Source of the DNA: Craterostigma plantagineum
Taxonomy: Eukaryota > Streptophyta > Magnoliopsida > Lamiales > Linderniaceae
Length of the DNA: 64,000 bases
Direction of reading: 5' to 3'
Assembly: GCA_027422505.1 (NCBI GenBank)
Contig: JAPQWV010000001.1
Location: forward strand, 8,494,001-8,558,000
The first letter of the stretch is position 1, and every line of letters starts with the position of its first letter. Made by a program: the position numbers and the translations under genes. The notes under the pieces were generated by a model, which saw only the letters and a program-made list of their open reading frames with translations, was not told the DNA's origin and did no database searches. Positions 35,361 to 46,595 of the stretch are shown piece after piece.

Positions 35361-35379
35361 GATAAATTAGGACCTAACA
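35360..35379 (+). repeat. 20-bp LTR tail in inverted orientation at the broken end of copy C
   Basis: TGATAAATTAGGACCTAACA is identical to the last 20 bases of the copy B 5' LTR. It directly follows minus-strand integrase sequence, so copy C is closed on both sides by LTR termini facing each other. Confidence 0.75.
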
Positions 35380-35609
35380 AACTCTCTCGAGGTTTTATAA
35401 GAAGTTACTACAGAGACAGAGACCAGAGATATATGGGTTCGGATTATTTAAAAAAAATGGTCTTTGACATAGTCAACGTTAAGAAAATAGGCATTTTGAG
35501 ACCAACAAATGTAACATCACCGATGACCGATATACCCTTACTAATTGGGCCCACATTCGAAATCAATAGGTTTAATGTGGTGCGGCTTAGGGCGGGTGGG
35601 TGGGGTTTA

Positions 35610-35820
35610 GTCCAGTGGTTGTGTATTTAGACGTTCAAGTAATAGGTCGTGTGTTCAAATCCCCAATAACTTTTTTTAATATAGCACGGGGTCCCCTGCT
35701 CTATAGAAGGGGACTCATGGTGTCCAGTGGTTGTGTGGTTAGACGTTCAAGTAATAGGTCGTGGGTTCAAATCCCCAACAATTTTTTTAATATAGCACGG
35801 GGTCCCCTGCTCTATAGATA
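35610..35820 (+). repeat. duplicated tRNA-like unit (SINE-head-like)
   Basis: Two 108-bp copies. Each has GTCCAGTGGTTGTGTGGTTAG (A-box-like) and GGGTTCAAATCCCC (B-box-like), followed by a T run, TATAGCACGGGGTCCCCTGCTC. It resembles the RNA polymerase III promoter of tRNA-derived repeats but does not fold as a full tRNA by eye. Confidence 0.55.
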
Positions 35821-36320
35821 GTCGTGGTCATGGGACCCCTGCTATAGAGCACGGGTCCCCTTCTATAAGGCAGGGGTCCTGCTATAGAGCACGGGTCGGA
35901 CCCCTGCTATAGAGCAGGGGACCCCTGCCTTATAGAAGGGATCCCATGAGTACGGGTCCCCTTCTATAGAGCAGGCGACCCTTGCCTTATTGAAGGGGAC
36001 CCGTGCTTATGGGACCCTGCTATAGAGCATGTGTCCCCTTCTATAGAGCATGTGTCCCCTTCTATAGAGCAGGGGACCCTTGCCTTATTGAAGGAGACCC
36101 GTGCTTATGGGACCCTGCTATAGAGCACGTGTCCCCTTCTATAGGGTCCCCTTCAATATGGCACAGGTGCCCTTCTATAGAGCAGGGAATACCTGCCTTA
36201 TAGAAGGGACCCGTGCTCATGGGACCCTTGCTATAAAGCAGTTCTCCCCCATGGTGTGCGCGGGTCCGCTGCTTTATAGCAGGGGACCCCTGAGCATGGG
36301 ACACGTGCTATATAACAGGG
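35680..36320. repeat. GC-rich palindromic repeat array
   Basis: More than a dozen variants of GGGTCCCCTTCTATAGAGCA and its complement TGCTCTATAGAAGGGGACCC alternate, so many short hairpins are possible. Confidence 0.75.
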
Positions 36321-36430
36321 GCACTGTAATTTTTAAAAATAACTCATTGCTACTTTTAAAAAGGTAAAAACAGCAAGACTATTTTTTTAACGTTGACTGA
36401 GTCCGAGGGTATCTTTTTAAACGACCCTAT

Positions 36431-36914
36431 GGGTTCATTGTAGCTACTAGCACTTTCGCACACTCTATGCATGTGCTTCAAATTTAATTATATTTTAAGT
36501 TATTCTTAATTTTGAGATTTACTTTTTTTTTATATCAAATAGATGAAATAAATTTTTTAACTATATAAAAGAAAAAATGATGTTTAGGGATGTACGTATA
36601 ATAACTAAAAAATGTTAAAGTAACATGGAAAATATTAAAGTAATTTAATAAAAAATAAGGGATTAAATTGAAAATAAATATAACAAACCAAATTGGCAGT
36701 TTATATCCAACCCACACCCTTTATATAATAGAATAGATATACAAGAAAAAGACATCGAGAATAGACTTTATTTGATGAAGAATATATTAAGTTTGAAAAT
36801 TAAGGATGTTACATCTACTTGATATCTCGATAAATTTGATTCCGTCATAAAATATTTATTATTATTTATATTATATTAAGACTATTTTATTTACATTATG
36901 ATTATTTTGATAAA
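36431..36914. other. AT-rich stretch between foldback element 2 and the solo LTR
   Basis: No ORF supported. Some of it may be the left part of the LTR of copia G, which the solo LTR interrupts, but I could not fix its boundary. Confidence 0.35.
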
Positions 36915-36919
36915 GAGAG
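36915..36919. repeat. target-site duplication, left (GAGAG)
   Basis: GAGAG before TGTGGCGCCCC; identical 5 bp follow the LTR at 39729-39733. Confidence 0.8.
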
Positions 36920-39728
36920 TGTGGCGCCCCTGGCTTCTACTACTCATTTTTACTACTAATTTACGTGAGTGCAAGTATTATAAGGAAATAATATATATAC
37001 GAAAACGCGTACAAAATTTTTCCTTTAGGAAGCGTTCTATACATTACAAAATATTCCTAGGACATAAATACATAGGTGAGTGCACATGGGTGTTCAAACT
37101 AATCTATCAGCCCGCCACTCAGGTCGCATCCATGTACACACTGCCACCTCAAAAGTCCTCCGGAAGCTTCAAACATAGGCCTCGCCATCATGATGATCAC
37201 GTACAGTGATCCCGTGATCCTACAACACATAAAATTCGTGGAATGAGTTTATAAAGCTCAGTAAGTGAAAGCCATGCATGCTATGCACATGTCCTAATTA
37301 GCATAGGCATCCGCGCCAATGCTTCCTAGACCTTATATTTTTCCTTGCCTTGTCTTGTCATGTAGAGCCCTCGGCTATCTTGCTATGTACCATCATGGAG
37401 CTCGAATCCACACGGGATAAATAATATAGTAGTGGGAATACCCACTCATGGGAGGCTAGCCCTTGGCGCCTTTTCTGTCCCAAGGGGGTTTCATACGCCA
37501 CGCGGACGCTTCACACTTGTAGCCTACTCTGAGGTTACCAACACCAGAGGTACCCTCGGTGTCGGTTATTCCCTCAGCTCGCATCCTCCAGGTTCCACAT
37601 TCCGCCATGAGGGCATTAGCCCTAAAATCATGTCTTGCCTTGAACATGTCATGTCTTGACGGTAACGACATACGACGTCACCATGGTAGCATAGAAGAGC
37701 CATGACGCAACTGTAAGTCGACATCAGACGCCCATATCGGCGAATATCTATCGCTCTCAGGCGATCGTGTATCATGCATGCTCTCCTGTCTTTAGTACTA
37801 AACGTGCGTGCATATGATCATGTCATGAATATGCATGTCATGTAACGTAAATAATTCACGTAGAACCATAGAAGCACATAAGCACATAATTCATGCACAT
37901 ACAGTTATGTGTTGAAGTTGGGGCTTCCACTTACCTGTCGTTCAAGCTTAAATACTTACGGCCTTGATACGTCTTTACCTCCTGATCCTTACATAAAATA
38001 TTATAATGTCAGTACCATACCGAGATTAGGTACCTAACGTCGAAATAATTTATTTTGACTCTAATAAATTACTAAAACACTAGGTTCGAATTCTTAATCT
38101 AGGTTAAGTCAGGGTTCGGATCATCTAAGCTTCGTCCTATTATCTATAAGTTATGTTCTAAATTTAGATCGAACCCTAGCATGGCCTTATGAGGGATTGC
38201 CCGATTGTAGACATGTAAAGGATTGTCCATCACCCGATTTGATGTTGGAGTTGATTATTGGTTTCGCCCGATCCCATACATTTAACTTGAATCGCCCGAT
38301 TTGTCCTATGTTAAGTTGAGGTTTCGCCGTGTCTTTTGTTCACCTTAAATCACCCGATTCGACCTTGCTATGTGTTTCTTCCATTCGCCCGATTTAACCC
38401 TTGTAGGGCTCACAATTCGCCCGATTCCTATCCATGCAAGCCTACAAATCGCCCGATTCATGCATGATTAGGTAGCTTCGCCCGATTGGAGATAAATCGC
38501 CGAGTTTTTTCCATCTCCAAGCTATCTGATTGGTTAATGCTTGAATCACCCGACTTCATGGCATTACAATTCTCAAATCGCCGAGCTCTTAGTTGAATCG
38601 CCCGATTGCTCGTCGTAACCTCTATTCGCTTGATTTATTAGGTCCTCAATTCGACCGATTGCCATGCATTACACATCATATTTCGCCGAGAATTTATTCC
38701 ATGCATCAGTCGCCCGATTCGTCCATGGAACTTATCAAATTCGATTGTACTCCTTCAAGTTGCCTTCTTCTTCAAACAATCTGGTCCCTTCCTTACAACG
38801 CTTCTTAAATATAACATACACAAATCTAATTTCCTAGGTTAGAATGATCTATACCTAAAACCCTAAAATCGATTCTAGCATAAAAATCATGATTTTTCTT
38901 GAAAATTAATCAAGACTAGAAAAGTGGTACACCATAACTCTCCTTATATCATTTTAGTTCTTAGTCCTTGAATAATTAAACATATAAATTTATATATGCA
39001 CAAAACGTACACTTTAGAGCAAGAAAATATACCTTTCTAAAATCTGGATCCGATTGTTGCTAGGTGAGGAGTTCTCCTGCTCAGGGTTTTTCTTACTCGA
39101 CACCTTCTGTGGCTGATGGGTTTCGATAAGTGTTATCTAACCAAGGGTTTCTCATTCACTAACTTTATATTATTACTAAGTTTCGATAAGTTCTATTTAT
39201 CCAAAGTAACATTGATAGGACATAAAGGTTGCGTGAATTCCTTAGGCCTAAGTAACCCTTACTACTCATGCTTATCCTAATTTTTATCCTTAAAATTTGG
39301 GCTTAGCTAAGGATTTAATATGGCCCTTTTCAATAGTCCAAGCCCTAGTTTTATTAGTACTTATAACATTCGAATTTTCCTATCTCATTTTTATTAATAC
39401 CTTCTCTTACTATTAATTATATACCTTATATGAGATTATATTTATGTCCCAACTTGAAATTCCTGCCTAATTAATTTTCCAAACGTAATATACATAATTC
39501 TAGGCAACTATGTTAGTAGGGTTTACGCCTAAAACCCTAAAATCGTTATCTACCATTTCTCTAAGTATTAACATCATTATTCAGGTCATATATCACCGAA
39601 AATAATCTAACATGTAGCATGAAGTCATATAAACACATAGAGTACCGTAAAACAGGTACCATGCAGTAAGTCATAATATCTATATGCAGATTTATTGACC
39701 GACTTACTTACGGGACTTGGGTGTTACA
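36920..39728 (-). mobile_element. solo LTR, 2.8 kb, probable Ty3/gypsy
   Basis: On the minus strand it begins TGTAACACCCAAGTCCC, a start common in plant gypsy LTRs, and ends CAGGGGCGCCACA. Both ends obey TG...CA, and GAGAG duplications flank it, so it is a complete LTR left after recombination between the two LTRs of an element. The interior has AAGCTCAGTAAGTG near 37252 and, at 38190-38720, a dense array of TCGCCCGATT words. No coding capacity; short frames near 36898-37209 and 37432-37659 are not convincing. Confidence 0.8.
38190..38720. repeat. dispersed TCGCCCGATT motif array
   Basis: Eight exact TCGCCCGAT plus about ten one- or two-base variants (CACCCGATT, TCGCCGAG, TTCGACCGATT) in 530 bp, at irregular spacing of about 20-40 bp. 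Confidence 0.8.
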
Positions 39729-39733
39729 GAGAG
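39729..39733. repeat. target-site duplication, right (GAGAG)
   Basis: Exact partner of 36915-36919. Confidence 0.8.
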
Positions 39734-40168
39734 AATTTAGAGGGAGATAATATAATTTCAACACTTTGTTGTATTTTACAATTAAACTCAAATCACCTAA
39801 AATCATATACTAAATTACAGGTTAGTCATCTATACAATCTTTTTATACACATCATCTTATCATAAATTCATGAGTCATTAATATTCCAAAACCACATTTA
39901 ATCATACAAATATGATGATTCATTGTGCTGATTCATAATAATTCATAATACTCCCCCTTGAATGTTTTTCAAAGATTATGTCTCGTTAAAACCTTAAAAA
40001 AAGAGTACATGATTCTTTTGATACTCTTTAGCTTGTTGCCTCATTAAAAATCTTATTGGGAAAACCACGTGGGAAAAACCACAGTCAAGGGAAAGAGTAC
40101 AATGCGTATTTTCTCCTCCTGATGATGACATCATTTTAAATCTTTAAGTCTCCGAACGCCAATTGCAT

Positions 40169-40456
40169 ATACTGACCTTCTGAAAACTATTGGGGGAAGT
40201 GCTTTATGATTAATCTGCAAGATTTTCATTTGATCGAACTTGTTGTTCATCAATGTCACCATTTTTCTCCAGCTCATGTGTAAAGAATAGTTTTGGTGAA
40301 ATCTGTTTTGTCATACTGACCTTCTGAAAACTATTGGGGGAAGTGCTTTATGATTAATCTGCAAGATTTTCATTTGATCGAACTTGTTGTTCATCAATGT
40401 CACCATTTTTCTCCAGCTCATGTGTACAGAATAATTTTGGTGAAATCTGTTTTGTC
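40169..40456. repeat. 144-bp direct tandem duplication
   Basis: 40171 onward (ACTGACCTTCTGAAAAC...) repeats from 40315 with two differences. It lies at the end of the copia G RNase H region and is exactly 48 codons long. Confidence 0.9.
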
Positions 40457-42089
40457 CTATAATGTCGTTGGGAGTAACTTTTCCGATAATAATCCACAAG
40501 TTTGTTGTATATGCTGAATAATCGATCTCAACCGAACACATTCTCTGCTAGCTTCATGAATTGCTAGTATTTGAGCATGATTAGATGAAGTGGCTGTTAA
40601 ACTTTGTTTAACTGACCGCCATGAAATGGCAGTTCCACCATACAACCCGTTTGTGATCGTGCATTATGTGGGTCGGATAAGTATCCAGCATCTGCATACC
40701 CAATTAAATCTGATTTCATCTAATTAGAGTAGAACATTCATATATTAGTTGTTCCTTGAAGGTATCGAAATATTCATTTAACTCCGTTCCAATATCTACG
40801 AGTCGGCGAAGAACTGTATCTTGCCAATAAATTTACGGCAAATGTTATATCAGGTCGCGCATGACTTGTAAGATACATTAGCGCTCCTATAGCACTAAGA
40901 TATGATACTTCAAGACCACGTAGCTCCTCATCATTTTCATATGGTCTGAATGGATCTTTCTTCACGTCTAACGATCGAACAATCATCGGAGTATCCAATG
41001 GATGAGCTTTGTCCATGTAAAACCTTATCAATACCTTTTTCGTAAACGTTTCTTGATATACAAATATCTCATTCCTTAAATATTCAATTTGCAATCCGAG
41101 ACCAAAATTTTCTTTCACGGAGATCTTTTATTTCGAACTCCTTTTCCAAACAGTCAACCGCTTTCGATAACTCATCGGGAGTTCCAACTATATTGATATC
41201 ATCAACGTATACTGCAATAGTAACAAACTCATTTTCACATCATCTCATAAATATATAGGGACAAATTTGATTATACCCCTCTTTCAAGGCGATTATACCG
41301 CCCAGATTGCTTTAATACATAAAGCGATTTGCTTAGTTTAACTGAGTACTCATCTCGTGGTCCTGAATTTTCAGGCAGCCAAAATCCTTCCGGAAGCTTC
41401 ATATAAATGTCAATGTCAAGTGAGCCATATAGATAAACTGTGACAACATCCATTAGACGCATATCAAGTCCTTCACGTACTTCCAGACTAATTATATACC
41501 AAAAAGTTGTTGCGTCCACCACAGGAGAATACGTCTCCTCATAATCAATATCAAGTCTATGCAAGAAACCTTGTGCGACAAGCCGTGCTTTATATCTCAC
41601 AATTTCACCGTTTTCGATTCTCTTTCTCACAGAAACCCATTTATATCCAACCGGCTTAACCTTTTCTGGTATGCGGACTAAAGGTCCGAAAACTTTTCGT
41701 TTGTCAAGTGATTTTAATTCTGCATCGATTGCATCTTTCCATTGTGGCCAATCGTTTCGTTGTCTGCATACCTTGGTTCATGATCCTCATCTCATTCATT
41801 TCATGTAGCGCTACGTTAAATGTAGAATTTATCGTCAATGTTGACTTCATCTCCCATCTAATTCCATTCTGGGCATAATCGATCGAGATCTCTTCATTAT
41901 CATTATTTTCAACAGGTGCCTGAGTTTATTCTTATCATCATTTAAGCCCATCGGGTCTTCTCTAGTCGATAAATCCTCGATTGAACCATTCTTATTATTT
42001 GCTCCTTTTCTTTTCCTAGGATTTTTATCTTTGGAACCCGAGGGCCTACCACGCTTCAGTTGTGGTTTAGGCTTAATAACATTTCGTGG
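40457..42089 (-). pseudogene. copia G reverse transcriptase and RNase H
   Basis: 41630-41271 has R-Y-K-A-R-L-V-A-Q-G-F and D-I-D-Y-E-E-T-Y-S-P-V-V-D-A, the usual start of the RT core. 41118-40774 has the L-G-L-Q-I-E-Y and Y-L-T-S-H-A-R-P-D-I-T-F-A-V-N-L-L-A-R-Y part after the catalytic box. 40645-40457 has the RNase H A-I-S-W-R-S-V-K-Q-S-L-T-A-T-S-S-N-H-A-Q. The Y-V-D-D box lies near 41200 between open pieces, as T-V-Y-V-D-D-I-N. Frameshifts are frequent. Confidence 0.8.
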
Positions 42090-43582
42090 TTATTCTGCAG
42101 GAATATCAATTTTTGTAGGAGCATTAACAGCTGGAATATGTGACTTACTTACTCTCTTTGGGTCAGTAAAGATGTCTGGCAATTGGTTCGCTAAGTTTTG
42201 TAAATGAATTCTCTTCTGAACTTCTAGTTCACATTCATTCGTTCCAGGATCATAATGATTTATGCGATAATTCATTCTAACTAATATTTCTTTCCAGTTG
42301 TTTCTTTTCTCCCCCTAATGTCAGAAAATTTGTTTCATCGAAGTGACAGTCGACAAATCTGGTCGTGTACAAATCTCCGGTAAGGGTTCTAAATATCTTA
42401 TAATAAATGGAGATCCAAATCCGACATATATTCTCAACCTCTTTTGAGGTCCTATTTTGTACATTGTGGTGGCGCAATTGGAACATATACCGCACAGGCA
42501 AAAATCTTAGATGGGAAATATATGGTTCCTGACCAGAAACCATCTGCAATGGGGAAATATCATGGTAACTTGTTGGCCTGATGCGAATTAGCACTGCTGC
42601 ATGTAATATTGCATGTCCCCAACACGAGGTAAGATCCGATTTCATTAATAATGGTCTTGAGTTGCAGGCGTTTAATGAATGATTCTGCAAGGCCATTTTG
42701 CGTGTGAACATGTGGCACGGGATGCTCAACATCAATTCCGATAAACATACAATAATTATTAAATGCCTTGGAAGTAAATTCACCAGCATTATCAAGGCGT
42801 ATTTTCTTTATCGGATAATCTGAAAGATGTGCTCTTAAACGAATCAACTGAGCAAATAATCTTGCAATGCCATGTTTCTCGTAGATAATAAATATACATG
42901 AGACCATAAAATATTTAAATGGTCCACATGATGGGTGTATCGGCCCATAAATATCACCATGTATATGCTCTAAAAATGCAATAGATTCATTCTTTACTTT
43001 CATTGGTGATGGGCGAGTAATTAACTTACCTTTAGAGCAAGCAGCACAGATAATTCATTAGATTGAAGAATCATCTAGTTCTTTATAACATGTCCACGTG
43101 AATTTTTCAATTATTCTTCGCATCATAGTTGAACCAGGATGGCCCAACCGGTCATGCCAAACATTAAATGTACTGTCATCAGTAAACTTCTGGTTTACGA
43201 TAGAATATGATTCAATTGTTCTCAGATATGTATAATATAACCCAGAGTCAAATGAAGGTAATATTTCCACGATTCTTTTATCATTTGAAATTGCCTTTGT
43301 CATGTGCAAATATTCAATGTCACCTTTTTCTGCTGTCTCAATATGATATCCGTTAATAGTTTTAAGGATTAATAAATTTCTTTGAGACTTATGAGAAGAT
43401 AAGGCATTTTCAATTATCGGCCTTGTCCCTTTGGGCAATAAAACGCTAGCTCTTCCAGATTCTTCAATTATGATTATACACCCGATATAGTAATAACACT
43501 TTCTCCTTTCATTTCAGGATAATCAAAATATATTTTGTTTCTCATAATCGTATGAGTTGTTGCGCAGTCTGCAAGACATAAT
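42090..43582 (-). pseudogene. copia G integrase and protease end
   Basis: 43438-43058 has the zinc region (W-H-D-R-L-G-H-P-G); its C-x2-C pair is near 43040. 43003-42560 has the core with G-D-I-Y-G-P-I, L-D-N-A-G-E-F and N-G-L-A-E-S-F-I-K-R. 42795-42277 and 42275-42090 carry the C-terminal half and linker (H-L-Q-N-L-A-N-Q-L-P-D). The last protease residues (C-L-A-D-C-A-T-T-H) lie at about 43550-43580. Interrupted by several shifts. Confidence 0.8.
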
Positions 43583-44383
43583 GTAGAAACCGCCACTTTC
43601 TAATCGCTAATTAGCGATAGCTCACGCCGGGTTTAGCAGTGGAAGCTGCGGAGAACCCATTTTACAAAAATATTAATTTAAAGAAAACGTTACTACGAAC
43701 GGGCCTTAGGCCCAAAACACCCTATCACTCGCCCACAGGTCGTCATCCATGTACAGCCCCGCCCTCAAAAGCCCATGGAAGCTTCGATAGCCAGCCTCGA
43801 TCACGTAAACACTGAGCTATTGCCCAGTAGGTGAAATAATGTATATGCACGTGTGACTCACTCACGTTCACTCACCCCAAATTCTCACCAATGCAATTCC
43901 ACTCATCATCACTCATCATAACCGGGATACACTCACCACCTCACAACGGCCCTTGGGCTCCATACTGTGCACCATCACGCGAAATCACTACCACGATCAC
44001 GAACACTACCACAACACGATCACAACACTACGGCAGTGGCCTACACTGAGCAGCCTCCTGAGCCGTATTAGGTCACACTCTCAGATCGCCTCTTCTGCCA
44101 AATGCGGTGCCCACGCTGGTAGCCTACACTAGGTCCCGTAAGGGTACCTAGGTCGCAACCTCCATGTCTCCTCCTCCCGAATGCGACAGCGTGGCCTACA
44201 CTAGCTAGCCTACTTGGGGATGTCCCAAGTCGCTCCTTTCTAGGTCGCCCGCAGTCTGCCGCATAATCACCAATGGGCCAATGGCTCACCGTCACTGGCG
44301 CTGGTGCACAGCAGATGCCCACACTCACGTGACTCCTCTAGGGGTCGAAAACCAATATCGGCTACTCGCTCACTAGGTACAAT
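43583..44383 (-). mobile_element. gypsy-type LTR sequence, left part (split by the Athila-like element)
   Basis: 43720-43810 matches the solo LTR at 37110-37200 (CATCCATGTACA, CTCAAAAG, GGAAGCTTC, CCTCG.CATCACG), so this is a related minus-strand LTR. It continues at 62294 after the ACAAT duplication. The end inside copia G is at about 43583. 43920-44340 has CACTC/CCTACACT-rich sequence, no ORF. Confidence 0.55.
44379..44383. repeat. target-site duplication, left (ACAAT)
   Basis: ACAAT precedes TGATAAATG; identical to 62289-62293. Confidence 0.9.
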
Positions 44384-45924
44384 TGATAAATGAAGTTTAT
44401 ATCGTATTTTATACCCTGTAAAAGCGTAATATCGGTTGTTATTTATTTGAATTTTCTTCGAATATCATACGCATACGTGTATGTTTGATTTTTGACAGAT
44501 ATTGGGAGAAAGAATTACAACCGATAATATTCGGGCTTGAATCAATTTGAAGAACCAGCAAAACTCGGCCCGTCAATTCCTAATCAAAAGCCTATTAAAC
44601 CAGGCCTATAAAAGAGCCCAAATGAAAGTGCCCAAGCCCATACTACAAGGATAGAATAGATACAAAAATGCACACGTACTCATACACGCACGATTGACTA
44701 AAGAGAGACACACAAGCACGCCGAACGCAAGAGATGAAGAAAATCAAAAGCTCACGGCTCAATGAAGAAAGAACGATCTTATGCCGTTCTTGAGCAGAAA
44801 AATAAGGATTTTTGTCTCCCCTCAACTATCTATAAATAGGAAGGATCAACGTGCAAGTGGGTGAGAAGGACGAGACCATATACACGCATACACATCACTC
44901 AAAGCTCACGTTCGAGGCCACCCGAAGCAATATTTGGCAGAACAACGAAACACGACACTGCGGAGGAATCGAGCTCGCTGCTCTTGGTGCTGCTCGGGGC
45001 TGAAATTTCATCACAGAGGAACATCGACGAAGCTCTCAGCTCTCACCAAGGAAGGCGCTGCTGACCAGCTCTAACTCAAGGAACATCTAAGCGAGGTAGT
45101 TGTGTGTAGGCAAGATTGGGCTGCATGCGTGTTAGGAGCCAGCAAGGGGGCAGCAACGTGATTATCGTGTGCATTCGCAACTCGCCCACCATCTGCTCGA
45201 CGAAATTCCTCAACGGAGGATTAACCCCGAAGGCGTAATTCAGGGAAGAAATTATATTTTTCTCTTTGTCATTTACGTTCTCCGTCGTGTTAATACTTCA
45301 TATGAGTAGTTAAATCTTGTCGTATTTGAGATTAGATGAACCCTAGCGATATCATACGTGCGTTTAAAGTATTATTGTTTTGGCTATTATTACGACTCGG
45401 TTACGATTTATTGCTATTGTTTTGATTATGTCTATGTGGTCGAAATAATTGTTGGGAAATCGTACGCTACGCTCGAGAGAGGGGCGACGATTAGACCACT
45501 CGTAAACGAGCGGAATAAACTCATCGCTAGAGATAGGTTGAACTACCCCGCCGGATTAGAGTCAAATCTAATAGCGGGATTCATCGTTATTTATTGCGGT
45601 CTGCGATTAAGTAAGTTAGGGAAGCTTGCCCAGCTTTTTAAGACGTAGATTAGTTGTTACGAGTCGAAGCGAGTAAGCGCAGTTTCGCCCAATCGTAGAA
45701 ACTCGTATACATACCATAGGAATCCTCACGGTCTAATAATTAGCTAAAGTATATAGCTTGTTTGTCGTTCGATCGAACTAGGGGGATTCGAAGTCTCAAA
45801 TACATTCGCTTACATAAATCGTCCCAACTCCGTTATCGTTCTTTTATCAGATTTTTATTTGTATGTTTATCGCTTATTTAGTTTATCGCTATTTATATTT
45901 GTATCAAACCAAAAATATTTATCT
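44384..45924 (+). repeat. Athila-like 5' LTR, first part
   Basis: Near-identical to 60621-62133. It has 27 extra bases near 45573-45600 that the 3' LTR lacks, bounded by GATT repeats. TATAAATA at 44831-44838. Short frames (44861-45064, 45358-45648) are not genes. Confidence 0.9.
44831..44838 (+). promoter_or_regulatory. TATA box, Athila-like 5' LTR
   Basis: CTATCTATAAATAGG, identical in the 3' LTR at 61068-61075. Confidence 0.6.
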
Positions 45925-46277
45925 CGAGAAGGCCATATTATCAATGATGACAACGATCCATCTGTTGTCTACATCAATTACAAGGGAGAAAAGAGGCTGA
46001 TGAAAACATCCGAGATTGCTAAATTCAGCGATGGGACGCTGCTGATTATTCGGGTGAAACTCGAATGGATTTTGGAGAAGCTAAGGAACGAAGAAGCAGA
46101 AGTCCAGGAAAAGTACGAGAAGCTGATCGACATAATCTCCGATCGATTATCCTTACGAAGAACGATGCGATCATACGAGTTCAGACTTGGACTCAGGAAA
46201 TCGATTGATGCTGTAGAGAAACCCAAGAAGAAAAAGACACAAAAGACGCCAAAAGAAAAGGATGCTAAGGGGGAGAT
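45923..46277 (+). pseudogene. duplicated C-terminus of the extra ORF upstream of copy D
   Basis: Encodes the last 110 or so residues, with K-T-S-E-I-A-K-F-S-D-G-T-L-L and R-S-Y-E-F-R-L-G-L-R. One A fewer in the final A-run than at 56690, so the frame here reads through the polypurine tract into the LTR (stop at 46294-46296) instead of stopping before it. The junction with the Athila-like LTR shares the bases TCT with the corresponding extra-ORF sequence. Confidence 0.85.
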
Positions 46278-46593
46278 TGTTAGGAATATTTTGTAGCATC
46301 CTTTGATTTATGTAATCTTGGGTTAATATGTGTTATTTAGTGGGTTGTTAGTAGTTTGGGGTGACTTATGATATTAAGTCATAGTGTAGTATTGGGCTTT
46401 AATATACCAAACAATTGTGGTATATAAAGCCCCATTTACCCTAAATAGGGTTTTATCAAAAGTATTGAAAGGTAAGCCACCTTGTACGTTAGATTAAGAA
46501 AACACACACTAACACACACACTCAAGGTGTTCTTCACGTTTTACATATTCAAACCAATCTTTTGATCCTTGTTTGGTAATAAAAGGGCCAACA
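46278..46593 (+). repeat. 5' LTR of copy D
   Basis: TGTTAGGAATATT...AAGGGCCAACA, 316 bp, TATATAAA at 46421-46428. Confidence 0.95.
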
Positions 46594-46595
46594 AG

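Larger units (their letters stand above)
24830..35379 (-). mobile_element. Sirevirus-like Ty1/copia element, copy C (5' part lost)
   Basis: Read on the minus strand: integrase zinc region and core, RT, RNase H, a 3.8-kb spacer, the extra ORF, a polypurine tract and the 3' LTR. Gag, protease, PBS and the 5' LTR are missing: at 35360 the pol sequence meets a 20-bp piece of the LTR end in the opposite (plus) orientation. The left end is inserted in copy E. Pol has two in-frame stops and at least two frameshifts; the extra ORF has one stop and several shifts. Confidence 0.8.
35435..36427. mobile_element. foldback element 2 with tRNA-like units
   Basis: The ends are inverted repeats: GGGTTCGGATTATTTAAAA...AGTCAACGTTAAGAAAATAG at the left pairs with the complement of the right end (GGGTCGTTTAAAAAGATACCC...AGTCAACGTTAAAAAAATAG). 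TAT flanks both sides (35432-35434, 36428-36430), a possible 3-bp target duplication. The interior is a duplicated 108-bp unit with a tRNA-like head, then about 600 bp of GGGTCCCCTGCTCTATAG-type repeats in both orientations. No transposase is encoded. Confidence 0.65.
39734..43582 (-). mobile_element. Ty1/copia remnant G (3' LTR part, RNase H, RT, integrase, protease end)
   Basis: Minus-strand copia of a lineage different from the Sirevirus copies. 39951-39960 is the polypurine tract (minus CAAGGGGGAG), so 39734-39950 is LTR sequence, itself cut by the solo LTR. The pol domains lie in 40457-43582 in many frames. At 43582 the element is cut by another gypsy-type LTR sequence. It is older and more decayed than copies B to D. 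Confidence 0.75.

Noticed and set aside
35610..35790. tRNA genes
   Set aside because: A- and B-box-like sequences are present, but I could not form acceptor and anticodon stems, and the unit is tandemly duplicated inside a foldback element.
37432..37775. Short ORFs inside the solo LTR
   Set aside because: Overlapping frames on both strands with no domain; LTRs of this type are not known to code.
44861..45648. Protein-coding genes in the Athila-like LTR (67 and 96 codons, repeated at 61098 and 61595)
   Set aside because: Both copies are LTR sequence; the second frame changes through a 27-bp indel between the LTRs, so there is no sign of coding constraint.
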